This document shows positions 63,948-64,000 of a DNA stretch of 64,000 bases, in pieces. This DNA comes from a virus. The stretch spans positions 1 through 64,000 of IMG/VR virus record IMGVR_UViG_3300037294_000405. One strand, given 5' to 3'. A program made the position numbers and the translations under genes. Each line of letters opens with the position of its first letter. Positions within the stretch are counted from its first letter, which is position 1. The notes below the pieces were generated by a model. That model had not been told where the DNA came from. It made no database searches and saw only the letters and a program-made list of their open reading frames with translations.

Positions 63948-64000
63948 TTATTATTTCTAAGGCTAAAAAGATGGTAAACCTAAACCTAAAGCTAATAGAG

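Noticed and set aside
1-64000. tRNA genes
   Set aside because: No cloverleaf-like G+C-rich segments with GTTCGA-type T loops were noticed in the intergenic stretches; a tRNAscan run would settle it.

Overview
The window is a 64-kb piece of a large T4-like myovirus (contractile tail) genome, strongly A+T-rich. It carries the T4 morphogenesis set: large terminase (gp17), portal (gp20), prohead protease (gp21), acidic scaffold (gp22), major capsid protein (gp23), baseplate hub OB-fold protein (gp5-like), late sigma factor (gp55), family-B DNA polymerase (gp43), neck and tail-terminator candidates (gp13/gp15-like), sheath (gp18) and tube (gp19). The host is very probably a member of Bacteroidota/Flavobacteriia. 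Starts lack Shine-Dalgarno sequences and follow A-rich leaders, and several promoters match the Bacteroidota form TTG-N20-TAnnTTTG with exactly 20 nt of spacing.

Layout. 1-11.4 kb (+): packaging and head genes. 11.4-13.3 kb: an early HTH gene, a secreted DNA/RNA nuclease and a LAGLIDADG homing gene. 13.3-20 kb (-): structural/baseplate genes and gp55. 20-36 kb (-): a sugar and nucleotide island (seven glycosyltransferases, UDP-GlcNAc 2-epimerase, FkbM methyltransferase, IMPDH/GMP-reductase, dUTPase, degenerate HD protein, PhoH), probably serving glycosylation of the virion, DNA or host surface plus nucleotide supply. 35.5-38 kb (-): small unknown proteins. 38-42 kb (+): fibre and adhesin genes. 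42.2-46 kb (+): DNA polymerase behind two tandem early promoters. 46-50.6 kb: homing endonuclease, neck protein, glutaredoxin and SNF2 helicase. 50.7-59.3 kb (+): tail completion and fibre genes. 59.3-64 kb: RHH regulator, sheath and tube.

Regulation. Two promoter classes can be read directly. Early, host-like promoters precede the HTH gene, the HD/dUTPase/IMPDH operon, the DNA polymerase, the helicase and one unknown gene inside the head cluster. A second motif, close to ATATTTATAATAAAA, occurs about twenty times on both strands just upstream of structural genes and of homing genes. It is the likely late promoter for the gp55-like sigma encoded at 19.3-20.0 kb.

The most striking feature is the mobile load and how it is accommodated. 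There are three inteins: two in terminase only nine residues apart, and one in the PhoH Walker A loop. There are also four free-standing homing endonucleases of three unrelated classes. At three of these sites the neighbouring gene has a second, diverged copy of its own end on the far side of the endonuclease: two 3' ends and one 5' end. A fourth gene, the SNF2 helicase, has the same duplicated 3' end with no endonuclease left. This suggests that these elements invade gene ends and carry a replacement end, so that the target stays functional.
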